A DNA stretch of 33,012 nucleotides from an uncultured Pelagibacteraceae bacterium (lineage in GTDB: Bacteria; Pseudomonadota; Alphaproteobacteria; Pelagibacterales; Pelagibacteraceae), in the NCBI GenBank assembly GCA_902527485.1, contig CABZPB010000010.1, positions 1 through 33,012 on the forward strand, read 5' to 3'. The translations under genes and the position numbers were made by a program. This document shows, piece after piece, positions 1-8,783 of this stretch. Numbering within the stretch: position 1 is the first letter of the stretch; every line of letters begins with the position of its first letter. Below the pieces are notes generated by a model. It was not told where the DNA came from and ran no database searches. It saw only the letters and a list, made by a program, of their open reading frames with translations.

Positions 1-1238
1 AAAAATTCAAGAACATATTTTTTAATAAAATTATCTTTAATTGTATTTGCTATTGATCTTAGTTTTTTTTCAAATATTGCCATAGAAGAGGGATTATTTT
101 CTGTTTGTTTTTTATAATGGCTGAAAATAAATTGGTGAATTGGTAATTTGTTCTGTTTCGTAAAATCTAAAAAATAGTTTTTACCATTTTTATTTACAAA
201 ACTATCGGGGTCCTCTTTATCTGGTAAAAATAAAAAAGATATTTGTTTTTCAGGTTTCAATTCTTTTATAGAATTTTCTGCTGCCCTCAAAGCAGCTTTA
301 TAGCCACTTTCATCTCCATCGAAACAGATTATAATGTCATCAAAGAACTGATTTAATGTTAAAATTTGTTTATCAGTTAAAGAAGTACCAAGATTTGCAA
401 CGACGTTTTCAATTCCATTTTTATTTAAACCGACTACATCCATATAACCTTCAACTAAAAAAATATGATCTGACTTGTTAGATAATTTTCTTGCTAGGTC
501 TAAATTATAAAGATTTGAACCCTTTTTAAAAAAGTTAGTCTCTGGTGAATTGATATATTTTGCTAAATAATCTAAATCTTCAATTATTCTACCACCCAAA
601 GCAATCGGCTGTCCTGAAATATTATTTATCGGAAAAATTAATCTTCCTTTGAATCTCTCTACACATTTTTTTTTCTTTTCATCAAAATAAAATAAACCAC
701 TTTCTAATAAAGTTTTTTCACTAAAATCTTTTTTAAGTTCATCAAAAAAACTTGGATTTTTTTCAACAAAACCAATTTTAAATTTTTTAACTTCATTTTT
801 ACCTAATGATCTATTCTTTAAATAATCTCTGACGTTTGAGATTTTTTCATTTTTTAATAGCTGATCATGATAATAATAAACATATTTGCTATAAATTGAT
901 GAATAATCTTTCCAATTTTTTTCTCTCTCTTCATCTTGTTTTGTAAATAGATATGGTTGCATTCCAGCAATATTCGCAAGATATTTTACTGCTTCTCCAA
1001 ACCTTAAGTTTTGAGTTTTCATAACAAAATCAAAAATATTTCCATGCTCTGAAGTTGCGAAACAATGATAAAATTCTTTTTCATCATTAACTGTAAAGGA
1101 GGGAGTTTTCTCATTTTTAAAAGGTGATAGTCCAACAAACTCCTTTCCTCTTTTTTTTAAAGCGACAGCTTTTGAAACAACGCTAGAAACTTTAAGACGA
1201 GTTTTAATTTCATCTAGATATTCTTTTGGATATTTCAT
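1..1238 (-). CDS. dnaG: DNA primase DnaG (C-terminal part outside window)
   Basis: DnaG makes the RNA primers for lagging-strand replication with the DnaB helicase. About 412 N-terminal residues are visible; the family is usually about 600, and the gene runs off the window edge. The protein starts MKYPKEYLDEIKTRLKVSSV at an ATG (1238-1236) that shares one base with the yqeY stop (TAATG). The TOPRIM core is clear: LVEGYMDVVGLNK, then ICFDGDESGYKAA, then LPDKEDPDSF. The N-terminal zinc-binding region is recognisable (SPFKNEKTPSFTV, then FYHCFATSEHGN) but only one of the four usual Cys/His ligands remains: the CPFH pair reads SPFK and the second CxxC reads CFAT. I believe similar loss occurs in other alphaproteobacterial DnaG proteins, from memory. 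It is co-transcribed with yqeY. Confidence 0.96.
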   Translation of the reverse strand, partial: MKYPKEYLDEIKTRLKVSSVVSKAVALKKRGKEFVGLSPFKNEKTPSFTVNDEKEFYHCFATSEHGNIFDFVMKTQNLRFGEAVKYLANIAGMQPYLFTKQDEEREKNWKDYSSIYSKYVYYYHDQLLKNEKISNVRDYLKNRSLGKNEVKKFKIGFVEKNPSFFDELKKDFSEKTLLESGLFYFDEKKKKCVERFKGRLIFPINNISGQPIALGGRIIEDLDYLAKYINSPETNFFKKGSNLYNLDLARKLSNKSDHIFLVEGYMDVVGLNKNGIENVVANLGTSLTDKQILTLNQFFDDIIICFDGDESGYKAALRAAENSIKELKPEKQISFLFLPDKEDPDSFVNKNGKNYFLDFTKQNKLPIHQFIFSHYKKQTENNPSSMAIFEKKLRSIANTIKDNFIKKYVLEF

Positions 1239-1699
1239 TATTTATTTAATATTTGTTTTAACAAGGCGCCAGCTTTTGAAAAATCAATTTCATCAGCATG
1301 CTTTTTTTTTAATTCACCCATTACTTTTCCCATTTCTTTAATAGAGTTTGCACCTAATTTAGAAATAGTTTCCTCACATATCTTTTTAGTATCTTCGTCA
1401 TTTAGCTGTTTAGGTAGAAAACTTGATAGAATATTAAATTCGTTTTGCTCAATTTCTAGAAGATCAGAGCGATTATTTTTTTTATAAATATCGATTGATT
1501 CGGTTCTTTGCTTCATCATCTTTTTTAATAATTTTTTTATGTCTTCATCATCTGTTTCTTTTTTGTTAGGGCCAGACCTGTTTGAGATATCGAGATCCTT
1601 AATTGATGATAAAATTAACCTATAAGTTGAGATTTTTATTTTGTCTTTAGATTTTAAAGCATTTTTATATTCAGTTTCAATTGTTTCTTTTAATGACAT
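1238..1699 (-). CDS. yqeY: GatB/YqeY domain protein
   Basis: A 153-residue protein of the YqeY family, made of the helical domain also found at the C-terminus of GatB, the tRNA-dependent amidotransferase subunit. The precise role of stand-alone YqeY is not established; a link to tRNA or amidotransferase function is only inferred. The match rests on the N-terminal helix MSLKETIETEYKNALKSKDK, the LRLI-like segment (STYRLILSSIKDLDI), and the C-terminal block EMGKVMGELKKKHADEIDFS followed by a short helix, all at normal family length. It precedes dnaG on the minus strand with a one-base overlap, an order common in alphaproteobacteria. Its upstream region (1700-1824) is shared with the divergent carA. 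Confidence 0.92.
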   Translation of the reverse strand: MSLKETIETEYKNALKSKDKIKISTYRLILSSIKDLDISNRSGPNKKETDDEDIKKLLKKMMKQRTESIDIYKKNNRSDLLEIEQNEFNILSSFLPKQLNDEDTKKICEETISKLGANSIKEMGKVMGELKKKHADEIDFSKAGALLKQILNK

Positions 1700-1738
1700 A
1701 ATTTTTAATCTACTTTAAAGAAAAAATTCTTCAAAAGA

Positions 1739-1760
1739 AAAATTGTTTTTTTACAATTTT
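1739..1760. repeat. Inverted repeat in the yqeY/carA spacer
   Basis: A perfect 8-bp inverted repeat, AAAATTGT / ACAATTTT, with a six-T loop lies in the 125-bp spacer between divergent yqeY and carA. A TATAAT hexamer begins at its last base (1760-1765) but has no good -35 element at the right distance. It could be an operator, a weak hairpin, or chance in AT-rich DNA. No known riboswitch fold is evident in this spacer. Confidence 0.35.
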
Positions 1761-1774
1761 ATAATACATCTCTG

Positions 1775-1803
1775 TTGCGATAATAAATCAATTATTGTAT
1801 TAA
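1775..1803 (+). promoter_or_regulatory. Candidate sigma-70 promoter for carAB
   Basis: TTGCGA (1775-1780) and TATTAA (1798-1803) are separated by 17 bp, each matching four of six consensus bases. The predicted transcript start near 1810 would leave a leader of about 15 nt before the carA TTG. In such AT-rich DNA, chance matches are common. Confidence 0.35.
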
Positions 1804-1824
1804 CCTTTAACTTATGAGTTGTAA

Positions 1825-3018
1825 TTGACCAAAAAAGTAAAAAAAGCTCACTTAAAAAATTCTCAAAAAAATACAGGTATTTTAGTTTTAGAAAACAAAA
1901 AGATTTTTAAAGGTATTGGAATTGGATACCAGGGAGAGGCTACTGGTGAAGTTTGCTTTAATACCTCATTAACGGGATACCAAGAAATAATATCAGATCC
2001 ATCTTACGCTGGACAAATAATAAACTTTACCTTTCCTCACATTGGAAATGTAGGGACAAATAAAGAAGATTATGAATCTGATATAATTTGGACTAAAGGA
2101 GTTGTTTTTAACTCTGAGATAACATCACCATCAAATTATAGATCTTTTCAACATTTAGATGCCTGGTTAAAAAAAAATAAAATAGTTGGAATTACTGGAC
2201 TTGATACAAGAAGTTTAACAAATTTTATAAGAGATAAAGGTGCTCCAAAAGGGACTATTGCTTACTCAAATAAAAGTAAATTTCATATTAATAAACTTAT
2301 TAATTCTACAATTAAATGGAGTGGGCTAAAAAATTTAGACCTAGCAGAAAAAGTTACCACACAAAAAAATTATATCTGGAAAGGACTTAAAACTTGGAGA
2401 AAAGAACATGGCTATAGAAAAAATAATCAAAATTCATTTCATGTAGTGGCCATAGATTATGGTATAAAAAAAAATATTTTAAGATATTTTTCTAATTTTA
2501 AATGTAAGGTTACTGTAGTTTCTTGTAAAACATCTGCAGAAAAAATTTTATCTCTTAAACCTAATGGTGTCTTTTTATCTAATGGACCTGGAGATCCAGC
2601 TGCAACAGGAAAATACGCAATTCAAATAATTCAAAATCTTATTAAAAAAAAAATACCATTATTTGGTATATGCCTTGGTCATCAGATACTTGCGCTTGCA
2701 TTGGGTGGTAAAACAAAAAAAATGAAATTAGGTCATAGAGGAGCAAATCATCCAGTTAAAAATTTAATTAGTGAAAATGTCGAAATCACTAGCCAAAATC
2801 ATGGTTTTGAAGTTGTAAGAGAAAACTTACCAAAAAATATTCAGATTACTCATAAATCATTGTTCGATAATAGTATCGAGGGAATAAGATTAAGGAATAA
2901 TCCTGTATTCTCAGTTCAATATCACCCAGAGTCAAACCCAGGACCACAAGATAGTGTTTATTTGTTTCAAGAATTTATTAACAACATGAAAAAAAATGCC
3001 AAAAAGAAAAGATCTTAA
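1825..3018 (+). CDS. carA: Carbamoyl-phosphate synthase, small (glutaminase) subunit
   Basis: CarA hydrolyses glutamine and passes ammonia to CarB for carbamoyl phosphate, the precursor of arginine and pyrimidines. The N-terminal CPSase small domain spans about residues 18-180 ([29 protein letters not shown]). The class I glutamine amidotransferase domain covers about 205-385, with nucleophile Cys283 in FGICLGHQ and His367/Glu369 in QYHPES. Length 397 is normal for alphaproteobacteria. The start is a TTG (1825); no in-frame ATG lies before the conserved domain and the short basic N-terminal extension is typical of the group. No clear Shine-Dalgarno is seen. Its 3' end overlaps carB by 23 bp. 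Confidence 0.97.
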   Translation: MTKKVKKAHLKNSQKNTGILVLENKKIFKGIGIGYQGEATGEVCFNTSLTGYQEIISDPSYAGQIINFTFPHIGNVGTNKEDYESDIIWTKGVVFNSEITSPSNYRSFQHLDAWLKKNKIVGITGLDTRSLTNFIRDKGAPKGTIAYSNKSKFHINKLINSTIKWSGLKNLDLAEKVTTQKNYIWKGLKTWRKEHGYRKNNQNSFHVVAIDYGIKKNILRYFSNFKCKVTVVSCKTSAEKILSLKPNGVFLSNGPGDPAATGKYAIQIIQNLIKKKIPLFGICLGHQILALALGGKTKKMKLGHRGANHPVKNLISENVEITSQNHGFEVVRENLPKNIQITHKSLFDNSIEGIRLRNNPVFSVQYHPESNPGPQDSVYLFQEFINNMKKNAKKKRS

Positions 3019-6000
3019 AAAAATTTTAATTGTAGGTGCTGGCCCAATTATTATTGGTCAAGCTTGTGAATTTGATTATTCAGGAACTCAAGCTTGTAAG
3101 GCATTAAAAGATGAGGGTTATAAAATTATATTGATTAATTCAAATCCAGCAACAATTATGACAGATCCGGATGTTGCTGATAAAACTTACATTGAGCCTA
3201 TTACTTTAGATGTTTTAGAAAAGATTCTCAAAAAAGAAAAACCAGATGCAATTCTCCCAACCATGGGTGGCCAGACTGCTCTTAACCTTGCAATGGAAGC
3301 AGAAAAAAAAGGAATTTTAAATAAATATAAAATTGAATTAATTGGCGCAAATTCAAAAGCTATTTCCAATGCAGAAGATAGAAAAAAATTTAGAAAAAAC
3401 ATGATTGAGGTTGGTTTAGATCTCCCAAAATCTGAGATCGTAAACAATATTAATCAAGCATCAAAAGTTTTGAATAAAATTGGTTTACCAGCAATAATTA
3501 GGCCAGCTTTTACGCTTGGAGGTTTAGGAGGAGGAATAGCAAAAAATAAAAAAGATTACTTAAAAATTATCAAAAATGGTTTGCATGAGTCTCCAGTGAG
3601 CCAAGTGCTTGTGGAAGAGTGTTTAGAAGGTTGGAAAGAATTTGAAATGGAGGTTGTAAGAGATAAAAAAGATAATTGTATAATTATTTGTTCAATAGAA
3701 AATATAGATCCAATGGGAATACACACGGGGGACTCGGTTACAGTTGCTCCTGCATTGACATTAACTGACAAAGAATATCAGGTAATGCGAAATGCTTCTA
3801 TCGCATGTTTAAGAAAAATTGGAGTTGAGACAGGTGGTTCAAATGTTCAATTTGCAATAAATCCTAAAAATGGGCGTATGGTAATAATTGAGATGAACCC
3901 TAGAGTATCAAGATCATCAGCCCTAGCATCTAAAGCTACTGGATTTCCCATCGCAAAAGTTGCTGCAAAACTTGCGGTTGGATACACATTGGATGAATTA
4001 AAAAATGAAATTACCAAAGTTACCCCAGCATCATTTGAGCCAAGTATAGATTATGTGGTGACCAAAATTCCGAGATTTACTTTTGAAAAATTTTCAACTT
4101 CTCCGGCAATTCTAGGTACATCAATGAAATCAGTAGGGGAAGCAATGGCAATTGGAAGAAACTTTAAAGAGTCTCTTCAAAAAGCATTAGTTTCTCTTGA
4201 AACTGGTTTCTCAGGATTAGACAGAATATTTAATCTTAATAAAAGACAAATTGAAAAAAAACTAAAAGAAAATATTCCAAATAAAATATTACTTGTTGCT
4301 GAAGCAATGAGGAAAAAAATCAAGCTTAAAAAAATTTATAATTTTTCAAAAATTGATCCATGGTTCTTAAACCAGATTAAAGAAATAATAGAAAATGAAA
4401 TTAAGATAAAAAAAAATGGATTGCCTAAAAATTTTGACGATTTTAATCAAATAAAATCAATAGGTTTTTCAGATAAAAAGCTTTCTGAACTGTCAAATTT
4501 ATCTGAGGATATTGTGAGAAAAAAAAGAACTGCACTTAAAATTTTACCAGTATTTAAAAAAGTTGATACTTGTGCTGCAGAATTTAAATCCTTTACACCA
4601 TACATGTACTCAACATATCAAAGAAATTTTTCAATAAATTCAGAGTGTGAGGCTGACCCAAGTGGAAAAAAAAAAATTATAATATTAGGCGGAGGGCCCA
4701 ATAGAATAGGACAAGGAATAGAATTTGATTATTGCTGTTGTCAAGCAAGTTTTGCCTTAAAGGCTGCTGGTTTTGAAACTGTTATGGTTAATTGTAATCC
4801 TGAGACTGTCTCAACAGATTATGATACTAGCGATAGATTATATTTTGAGCCTTTAAAGGAAGAATATGTTTTCAATATTATAAAGAGAGAGAAAGAAAAA
4901 GGGAATTTAGTTGGTATCATTACGCAATTTGGTGGTCAAACTCCAATTAAATTAGCAAAATTTTTACATGATAATAATCTCCCAATTTTAGGAACTCAAT
5001 ACTCATCTATTGATCTAGCAGAAGATAGAGATAGATTTAGAAAACTTTTAGAAAAATTAAATTTAAATCAAGCTGAAAGTGGAATTGCAAAAAATTTTAA
5101 TCAAGCAATTGAAATATCTGAAAAAATTGGTTTGCCTTTAATGGTTAGACCCTCTTATGTTCTTGGAGGAAGGGCAATGGAAATTGTTTACGAAAAAAGC
5201 CAATTAAAAAATTTTGTAGAGGAAGCCTTTAAAGTAGCAGAAAAAAATCCAATTCTTATTGACAAATTTTTAAATCATGCAATGGAAGTGGATGTTGATG
5301 CTATATCCGATGGTAAAGAAGTACATGTGGCTGGCATCATGCAGCATATAGAGGAAGCAGGAATTCATTCTGGAGACTCGGCTTGTAGCTTACCACCTGT
5401 TTCCATAAAACCTTTTTTACTAAAAGAAATTGAGAAACAGACAAAAAATTTAGCTATAGCCCTTAAAGTAAAAGGTTTCATGAATGTTCAATTTGCAATT
5501 AAGAAAGATGAAATATTTGTTATTGAAGTAAATCCAAGAGCTAGCCGGACTGTTCCTTTTGTTTCAAAAGCTAAAGGAATACCCTTGGCAAAGATAGCTT
5601 CGAGAGTTATGGCTGGTGAAAAACTTTCAAAATTTAATTTAAAAGATAAATCCAAAGGAATGTTTGCCGTAAAAGAGGCTGTTTTTCCATTTAACAAATT
5701 TCCTAATAGTGATTTATTATTAGGTCCAGAAATGAAATCAACTGGAGAGGTGATGGGATTTGACAAAAATTTTGGAATGGCATACGCAAAGAGCCAGATA
5801 GCATCGTCTAATTCGTTACCTACAAATGGACTAGCTTTTTTATCATTGAAAGACTCTCATAAAGATGAGGGTTTAGGAATTGCAAAAGAACTTTTAAAAC
5901 TAAAGTTCCATTTGTGTGCCACAAAAGGAACCGCTGAATATATTCGAAAACATGGCATGAGTTGTAAAATTATTAATAAAGTAAGTAGTGGATCACCTCA

Positions 6001-6220
6001 TATCGTTGATGTTCTCAACTCCAAAAAAATAGCTTTGGTAATTAATACTGGTGGTGGGAATACAGAACATAGATTAAATGATGCTATTGCTTTAAGAAGA
6101 GCGACACTTAAAAATAAAGTACCCTACTGCACAAATATGTCAACAGCGCTAGCATGTATTGAGGGTATTAAATCACTTAATACAAAAAAATTAGAGGTGA
6201 CATCTCTACAAAATATTTAA
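2996..6220 (+). CDS. carB: Carbamoyl-phosphate synthase, large subunit
   Basis: CarB makes carbamoyl phosphate from bicarbonate, ammonia and two ATP. Length 1074 nearly equals the 1073 of E. coli. The duplicated ATP-grasp halves are clear: the first begins [20 protein letters not shown], the second near residue 560 with [18 protein letters not shown]. Between them is the oligomerisation region (about 400-550), and the last 140 residues form the allosteric MGS-like domain ([25 protein letters not shown]). The ATG at 2996 lies within carA, in another frame, suggesting translational coupling. The stop overlaps the convergent oxygenase-like gene by 4 bp. No regulatory leader is evident between the genes. 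Confidence 0.98.
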   Translation: MPKRKDLKKILIVGAGPIIIGQACEFDYSGTQACKALKDEGYKIILINSNPATIMTDPDVADKTYIEPITLDVLEKILKKEKPDAILPTMGGQTALNLAMEAEKKGILNKYKIELIGANSKAISNAEDRKKFRKNMIEVGLDLPKSEIVNNINQASKVLNKIGLPAIIRPAFTLGGLGGGIAKNKKDYLKIIKNGLHESPVSQVLVEECLEGWKEFEMEVVRDKKDNCIIICSIENIDPMGIHTGDSVTVAPALTLTDKEYQVMRNASIACLRKIGVETGGSNVQFAINPKNGRMVIIEMNPRVSRSSALASKATGFPIAKVAAKLAVGYTLDELKNEITKVTPASFEPSIDYVVTKIPRFTFEKFSTSPAILGTSMKSVGEAMAIGRNFKESLQKALVSLETGFSGLDRIFNLNKRQIEKKLKENIPNKILLVAEAMRKKIKLKKIYNFSKIDPWFLNQIKEIIENEIKIKKNGLPKNFDDFNQIKSIGFSDKKLSELSNLSEDIVRKKRTALKILPVFKKVDTCAAEFKSFTPYMYSTYQRNFSINSECEADPSGKKKIIILGGGPNRIGQGIEFDYCCCQASFALKAAGFETVMVNCNPETVSTDYDTSDRLYFEPLKEEYVFNIIKREKEKGNLVGIITQFGGQTPIKLAKFLHDNNLPILGTQYSSIDLAEDRDRFRKLLEKLNLNQAESGIAKNFNQAIEISEKIGLPLMVRPSYVLGGRAMEIVYEKSQLKNFVEEAFKVAEKNPILIDKFLNHAMEVDVDAISDGKEVHVAGIMQHIEEAGIHSGDSACSLPPVSIKPFLLKEIEKQTKNLAIALKVKGFMNVQFAIKKDEIFVIEVNPRASRTVPFVSKAKGIPLAKIASRVMAGEKLSKFNLKDKSKGMFAVKEAVFPFNKFPNSDLLLGPEMKSTGEVMGFDKNFGMAYAKSQIASSNSLPTNGLAFLSLKDSHKDEGLGIAKELLKLKFHLCATKGTAEYIRKHGMSCKIINKVSSGSPHIVDVLNSKKIALVINTGGGNTEHRLNDAIALRRATLKNKVPYCTNMSTALACIEGIKSLNTKKLEVTSLQNI

Positions 6221-6879
6221 TCAACTTTCCAGTCAGTTTTAAATGTAACATAATTGACTTGAATACACCTTCTTTCTTTAACAATTTTTTTCTTTTCCAT
6301 GCCGTGCCACGTATTTGGTCCACTTGTAAACAAATAACCATAATTATGCTTATAGGGAACTGTTTTAACTTTTTCTAATTTTTCATTATAAAAATCAGTG
6401 CCTAATTCCTCTGATTCATTTGCGTTATTTACAAAAATGAGTCCTGACATTAATTTTTCTTTAATATCACAATGTGGCTTTAACCAAAAACCTTCACGGT
6501 CACATATAACTTCAAGTCTAACATATGAACCAGATAAATCTTTATTAATCATTTTGGAAATTGTTTTGCATGTTTCTTTAGATTGAAGTTCATTAATGAA
6601 TTTTACTAAATTTGGAAATTGAGAGGCATTTTCTTTTGTAACAAAACATCTAAATTTTATCGCCTTACCGCCTGTAGCTATGCCTTCTCTAAATTCAGCA
6701 GCACCACCATCAATTGCTCTTGTACCATCATAATTGAGATTATGTTTGCTTACATCAGGAATGTCTGCGCCTTCTATTTCTTTAATAGCATCTTCACATA
6801 AAGCATTATTATATTCCCAGTGATTAAATGGAGAATCATACTTTTTTGAATTTTTCAATATAGAATTAAGAAAAGTCAT
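6217..6879 (-). CDS. 2-oxoglutarate/Fe(II)-dependent oxygenase-like protein
   Basis: A 220-residue protein with the signature of the 2OG-Fe(II) dioxygenase superfamily: His136-x-Asp138 ([16 protein letters not shown]), then His192 ([11 protein letters not shown]) and Arg203/Arg204 ([11 protein letters not shown]), the expected iron ligands and 2-oxoglutarate-binding Arg on a jelly-roll fold. The segment [20 protein letters not shown] is typical of members related to prolyl 4-hydroxylase-like or polysaccharide-locus oxygenases. There is no signal peptide or membrane segment, so it is probably cytoplasmic. The substrate cannot be told from sequence. Its start lies inside the 3' end of the ELM1-family gene (14 bp overlap), so the two are probably co-transcribed and may act on the same substrate or envelope component; that link is inference. 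Confidence 0.8.
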   Translation of the reverse strand: MTFLNSILKNSKKYDSPFNHWEYNNALCEDAIKEIEGADIPDVSKHNLNYDGTRAIDGGAAEFREGIATGGKAIKFRCFVTKENASQFPNLVKFINELQSKETCKTISKMINKDLSGSYVRLEVICDREGFWLKPHCDIKEKLMSGLIFVNNANESEELGTDFYNEKLEKVKTVPYKHNYGYLFTSGPNTWHGMEKKKIVKERRCIQVNYVTFKTDWKVD

Positions 6880-7816
6880 AATCTTTAAATTGTTTCTCTA
6901 TATATCCTGATATTCTAGTAGTTTCATTAAGTTTTTTATAATTCCATTCTTCCACTGTGTCCCCTAAGTTTTTAATTATTTCTAGGGATTTAAAAAGCTC
7001 AAAAAATTTTTTAAAACGAATGTTTTTTTTGATGGCTGGCATTTGAGCCACATATATTGGTCTTCCCGACATGGCTGCTTCAGATATCATGGATGTAGAG
7101 TCGCAAGTTACAATAATATGATTAGCTAGCTTAAGTGATGACAAATAGGCTTTCTTATCAATATCCTGAATTATAATCTGGTCATCACCAAAAAAATTTT
7201 GGGCTTTATCTATAATTCTTTGAGGTGTTCTCATTGAGGGTATAAAAATAAGCTGATAACCTTGATTAATAAAATTTTTTTTAGTTTTAACAAAAATTTC
7301 CTCAATTGTTTCATCATTAAAATCATAATACTTATTTGGACCACCAGCGATAAACGCTATTATTTTTTCTTTTTTAATTCGAGGTTTAAGATAATCAATA
7401 TTTTCCTCTAAGTCTTTTTCAGTAAGATAATGAATTGCGCCTTTGGTTTTTAGAACATTTATCCCCTCAAGACCATCGTGCTCTGGAGCAATAACAAAAT
7501 CAAAATTATTTAATGATACTTTTGGATCCTGAATATGAATGTTCATAATTTTACTTCCAAAATTTTTTTTTAAAAAGATGGATGGAACTACACTTTTTCT
7601 TCCACATGAAATTACTACATTAAATTTTTTTGATATATTGTTTTTGAAAACAAAATCTTTTACAGGTGTTAATTTTGGAGGAATCATTTTCCAAAAAATA
7701 TTTAGTTCAATTTTTTCGTGTATAAATTCAAGATTAAGAGCTTTAGCAAGCCCCTCAACTTGGCTAATCATGCCATGCATGCCCTCGGTCAATAATAAAC
7801 CTTTTAATTTAGTCAT
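6866..7816 (-). CDS. ELM1-family (DUF1022) protein, GT-B-like
   Basis: A 316-residue protein of the family named for plant mitochondrial fission factor ELM1. The features seen are an N-terminal LLLTEGMHGMISQVEGLAKA (the family's start with a Gly-rich turn and a Q/N-x-x-G-L helix), MNIHIQDPKVSLNNFDFVIA (the conserved QDP and 'APEHD' strand), FIAGGPNKYYDF, and a C-terminal VTCDSTSMISEAAMSGRPIYV resembling the nucleotide-sugar site of GT-B glycosyltransferases. The bacterial function is not established; glycosyl transfer in the envelope is an inference from fold. It starts 21 bp from the divergent trxB and overlaps the downstream oxygenase-like gene, with which it forms a two-gene unit. Confidence 0.82.
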   Translation of the reverse strand: MTKLKGLLLTEGMHGMISQVEGLAKALNLEFIHEKIELNIFWKMIPPKLTPVKDFVFKNNISKKFNVVISCGRKSVVPSIFLKKNFGSKIMNIHIQDPKVSLNNFDFVIAPEHDGLEGINVLKTKGAIHYLTEKDLEENIDYLKPRIKKEKIIAFIAGGPNKYYDFNDETIEEIFVKTKKNFINQGYQLIFIPSMRTPQRIIDKAQNFFGDDQIIIQDIDKKAYLSSLKLANHIIVTCDSTSMISEAAMSGRPIYVAQMPAIKKNIRFKKFFELFKSLEIIKNLGDTVEEWNYKKLNETTRISGYIEKQFKDYDFS

Positions 7817-7837
7817 TTATCACTATATAGCTTTCAT

Positions 7838-8782
7838 ATGAGTCAAAATCCAACTAAACACACAAAAGTGTTAATAATTGGGTCTGGTCCTGCTGGATAT
7901 ACTGCTGCAGTTTATGCGGCGAGAGCAATGTTAAATCCAATTTTGGTTTATGGATCGGAGCCTGGAGGCCAATTAACTACAACAACAGATGTTGAAAACT
8001 TTCCGGGATTTGCTGATGTTATTCAAGGTCCATGGCTTATGGATCAAATGAAAGAGCAAGCAAAGGCAGTTGGAACAGAAATGATTGAAGATCATATAAG
8101 TTCAGTAAATTTACAAACGACACCTTTTGAGGCCGTAGGTGACACTGGTCAAAGATATACTGCTGATAGCATAATAATTTCCACAGGTGCCCAAGCAAGA
8201 TGGTTAAATATTAAATCTGAACAAGAGTTTAGAGGATTTGGTGTATCAGCATGTGCAACATGTGATGGTTTTTTTTTTAAAGATAAAGAAGTTGCTGTTG
8301 TAGGTGGAGGTAATGCAGCTGTTGAAGAGGCAATGTTTCTTACAAAATTTGCGTCAAAAGTAAAATTAATTCACAGAAGAGATAGTTTGAGAGCTGAAAA
8401 AATGCTTCAAAAAAAACTGATGGAAAATAAAAAAATTGAAATCATTTGGGATACAGTTGTTGAGGATGTAATTGGAGATAAAGATCCAAAAAATGTTAAA
8501 GGAATAAAAGTTAAAAATGTGAAAACAAATAAAATTAATGAAATAAAATTAGACGGTGTTTTCATTGCTATTGGTCATGACCCTGCAACTCAATTATTTA
8601 AAGATCAACTTAGTATGGATAATGAGGGTTATTTGATAACAAAACCAGATTCAACAGAGACTAATGTACCAGGTGTTTATGCAGCTGGAGACGTAAAAGA
8701 TAAAACTTTTAGGCAGGCGGTAACTGCTGCTGGTATGGGGTGTATGGCAGCACTAGAGGCTGAAAAGTTTTTGTCTCATTAA
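7838..8782 (+). CDS. trxB: Thioredoxin reductase (NADPH)
   Basis: TrxB is a flavoprotein that passes electrons from NADPH to thioredoxin in the cytoplasm. Visible are the FAD-binding motif GSGPAGYTAAVYAARA (about 15-30), the redox pair Cys139-Ala-Thr-Cys142, the NADPH-binding GGGNAAVEEA (about 156-165) with the following HRR, and the C-terminal FAD motif GVYAAGDVKD. Length 314 is typical. The ATG at 7838 gives MSQNPTKHTKVLIIGSGPAG. Only 21 bp separate it from the divergent ELM1-family gene. A TATATA at 7824-7829 could be a -10 element, which would make the mRNA nearly leaderless; the -35 is poor. One base separates its stop from the next gene's GTG. Confidence 0.97.
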   Translation: MSQNPTKHTKVLIIGSGPAGYTAAVYAARAMLNPILVYGSEPGGQLTTTTDVENFPGFADVIQGPWLMDQMKEQAKAVGTEMIEDHISSVNLQTTPFEAVGDTGQRYTADSIIISTGAQARWLNIKSEQEFRGFGVSACATCDGFFFKDKEVAVVGGGNAAVEEAMFLTKFASKVKLIHRRDSLRAEKMLQKKLMENKKIEIIWDTVVEDVIGDKDPKNVKGIKVKNVKTNKINEIKLDGVFIAIGHDPATQLFKDQLSMDNEGYLITKPDSTETNVPGVYAAGDVKDKTFRQAVTAAGMGCMAALEAEKFLSH

Positions 8783-8783
8783 A

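Noticed and set aside
1700..1824. A riboswitch or attenuator leader for carAB
   Set aside because: Only short AT-rich inverted repeats are present; I could not build any known riboswitch fold and the spacer is too short for a classical attenuator.
3187..5766. Open frames of 71-92 codons on the minus strand opposite carB
   Set aside because: They lie wholly inside a strongly conserved gene, resemble no family I recognise, and are expected from the codon bias of carB.
6398..6801. Two short plus-strand frames opposite the oxygenase-like gene
   Set aside because: The minus-strand gene has an intact catalytic motif; these are antisense shadows.
7539..7841. A 100-codon plus-strand frame opposite the ELM1-family gene
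   Set aside because: The ELM1-family frame is longer and has family motifs; the antisense frame is rich in Phe and Leu as a mirror of Lys/Glu codons.
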